From Armatimonadota bacterium (GTDB lineage: Bacteria; Armatimonadota; Armatimonadia; Armatimonadales; Armatimonadaceae): a DNA stretch of 6,447 nt. The DNA is taken from NCBI GenBank assembly GCA_030833025.1, contig JAURHZ010000133.1, positions 1 to 6,447 of the forward strand, given 5' to 3'. A program made the position numbers and the translations under genes. The notes under the pieces were generated by a model. The model was not told the DNA's origin and searched no databases. It saw only the letters and a list, made by a program, of their open reading frames with translations. Shown here piece by piece: positions 5,845-6,447 of the stretch; the stretch's first letter is position 1, and each line of letters starts with the position of its first letter.

Positions 5845-5881
5845 AGAGCACCTTACGTTAATGGCGTGAAGGTGCTCTTTT
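5845..5881 (+). terminator. Intrinsic (rho-independent) terminator after the 166-codon gene
   Basis: AGAGCACCTT (5845-5854) pairs perfectly with AAGGTGCTCT (5869-5878), and a TTTT run (5878-5881) overlaps the end of the stem. The 14-base loop can pair further (ACG with CGT). It begins 24 bases after the stop codon. The opposite strand lacks a matching T run, so it mainly serves the plus-strand gene and not the convergent gene. Confidence 0.85.
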
Positions 5882-5922
5882 GCATTCTATGGTTGTGTTA
5901 CATTTTGAACCATTGACAGTGG

Positions 5923-6447
5923 TTAGGAAACCAAGTCCTTGATGACATTGCCGTAGACATCAGTCAAGCGGAAATCTCGCCCTTGATACCGGTACGTAAG
6001 CTGTCTGTGATCAATTCCAAACTGGTTAAGTAACGTCGCTTGTAAGTCGTGGACATGGACAGGATTTTCAGCCACATTGTAGGCAAAGTCATCCGACTTG
6101 CCGTAAACCAGCCCCTTCTTGAATCCGCCGCCTGCAGCCCAGACAGAGTAGACAGATCCCAAATGGTCACGTCCATAGCCACTGGATGCATTTATATCGC
6201 CTTGGCCAAAAACTGTTCGGCCGAATTCAGACATCCATAGGACAATTGTGTCATCAAGGAGTCCGCGCTGCTCAAGGTCTTTTACCAAAGCAGCCGCAGG
6301 CTGATCGGTGTCCCGGCATTGCTCCGCAAGCTGGGTGGAGAGGTTTCCATGTTGGTCCCAGCCCGAGTGCATCAACTGTACAACACGCGTTCCACGCTCT
6401 ACCAAGCGCCGGGCTAGCAGGCAGTTTCGCGCAAATGACCCTGGTCG
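5923..6447 (-). CDS. DUF1501 family protein, C-terminal part
   Basis: The last 174 codons of a gene that enters from the right edge. An upstream in-frame segment (SFARNCLLARRLVERGTRVVQ) runs without a break to the window end, so the TTG at 6405 is an internal codon, not a start. Family signatures are clear: GWDQHGNL, LWMSEFGRT, the GRDH segment, VWAAGGGFKKGLVYG, and the C-terminal block VHVHDLQATLLNQFGIDH followed by LTYRYQGRDFRLTDVYG. DUF1501 proteins are distant relatives of the alkaline phosphatase and sulfatase superfamily, whose Asp and His residues bind metal. They are usually exported by the Tat system; the N-terminus is not visible. In Planctomycetes and Verrucomicrobia they usually sit beside DUF1549/DUF1553 cytochrome-type genes, which may lie beyond the edge. 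The substrate is unknown. The gene is convergent to the 166-codon gene. Confidence 0.92.
   Translation of the reverse strand, partial: RPGSFARNCLLARRLVERGTRVVQLMHSGWDQHGNLSTQLAEQCRDTDQPAAALVKDLEQRGLLDDTIVLWMSEFGRTVFGQGDINASSGYGRDHLGSVYSVWAAGGGFKKGLVYGKSDDFAYNVAENPVHVHDLQATLLNQFGIDHRQLTYRYQGRDFRLTDVYGNVIKDLVS

Overview
The window holds a compact housekeeping operon on the minus strand (positions 1 to about 4365) and an accessory region on its other side (about 4586 to 6447). Read in the direction of transcription, the operon is glmU, prs, pth, nusB, folD and the start of a polyprenyl diphosphate synthase gene that runs off the left edge. Gaps are 4, 9 and 24 bases, followed by overlaps of 8 and 3 bases. 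One promoter with a clear -10 box lies just upstream of glmU. The products supply acetylated amino sugar for cell wall precursors (GlmU), PRPP (Prs), recycling of peptidyl-tRNA (Pth), rRNA antitermination (NusB), one-carbon folates (FolD) and isoprenoid chains (IspA-type). They are functionally diverse but all tied to growth.

The right part holds three separate units. A plus-strand gene encodes a secreted 200-residue protein with a signal peptide and a C-terminal PEP-CTERM sorting signal, followed by a strong hairpin. A second plus-strand gene of 166 codons has no recognised family. It has a plausible promoter of its own and is followed by an intrinsic terminator. Convergent to it is the C-terminal part of a DUF1501 protein that continues past the right edge.

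The mix suggests a free-living bacterium with an outer membrane. PEP-CTERM proteins together with DUF1501 proteins are typical of Planctomycetes, Verrucomicrobia, Armatimonadetes and similar groups. The gene order glmU-prs-pth and nusB-folD-ispA recalls Firmicutes. I lean weakly towards Armatimonadetes or a related deep lineage; this is inference and no marker in the window settles it.

The most notable observation is GlmU. Its acetyltransferase half is complete, but the uridylyltransferase half has lost the nucleotide-binding signature and most of its catalytic residues, so this protein probably performs only one of the two usual reactions. I see no sign of a new defence, mobile or RNA-based system. 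There are no tRNA or rRNA genes, insertion sequences or CRISPR arrays.
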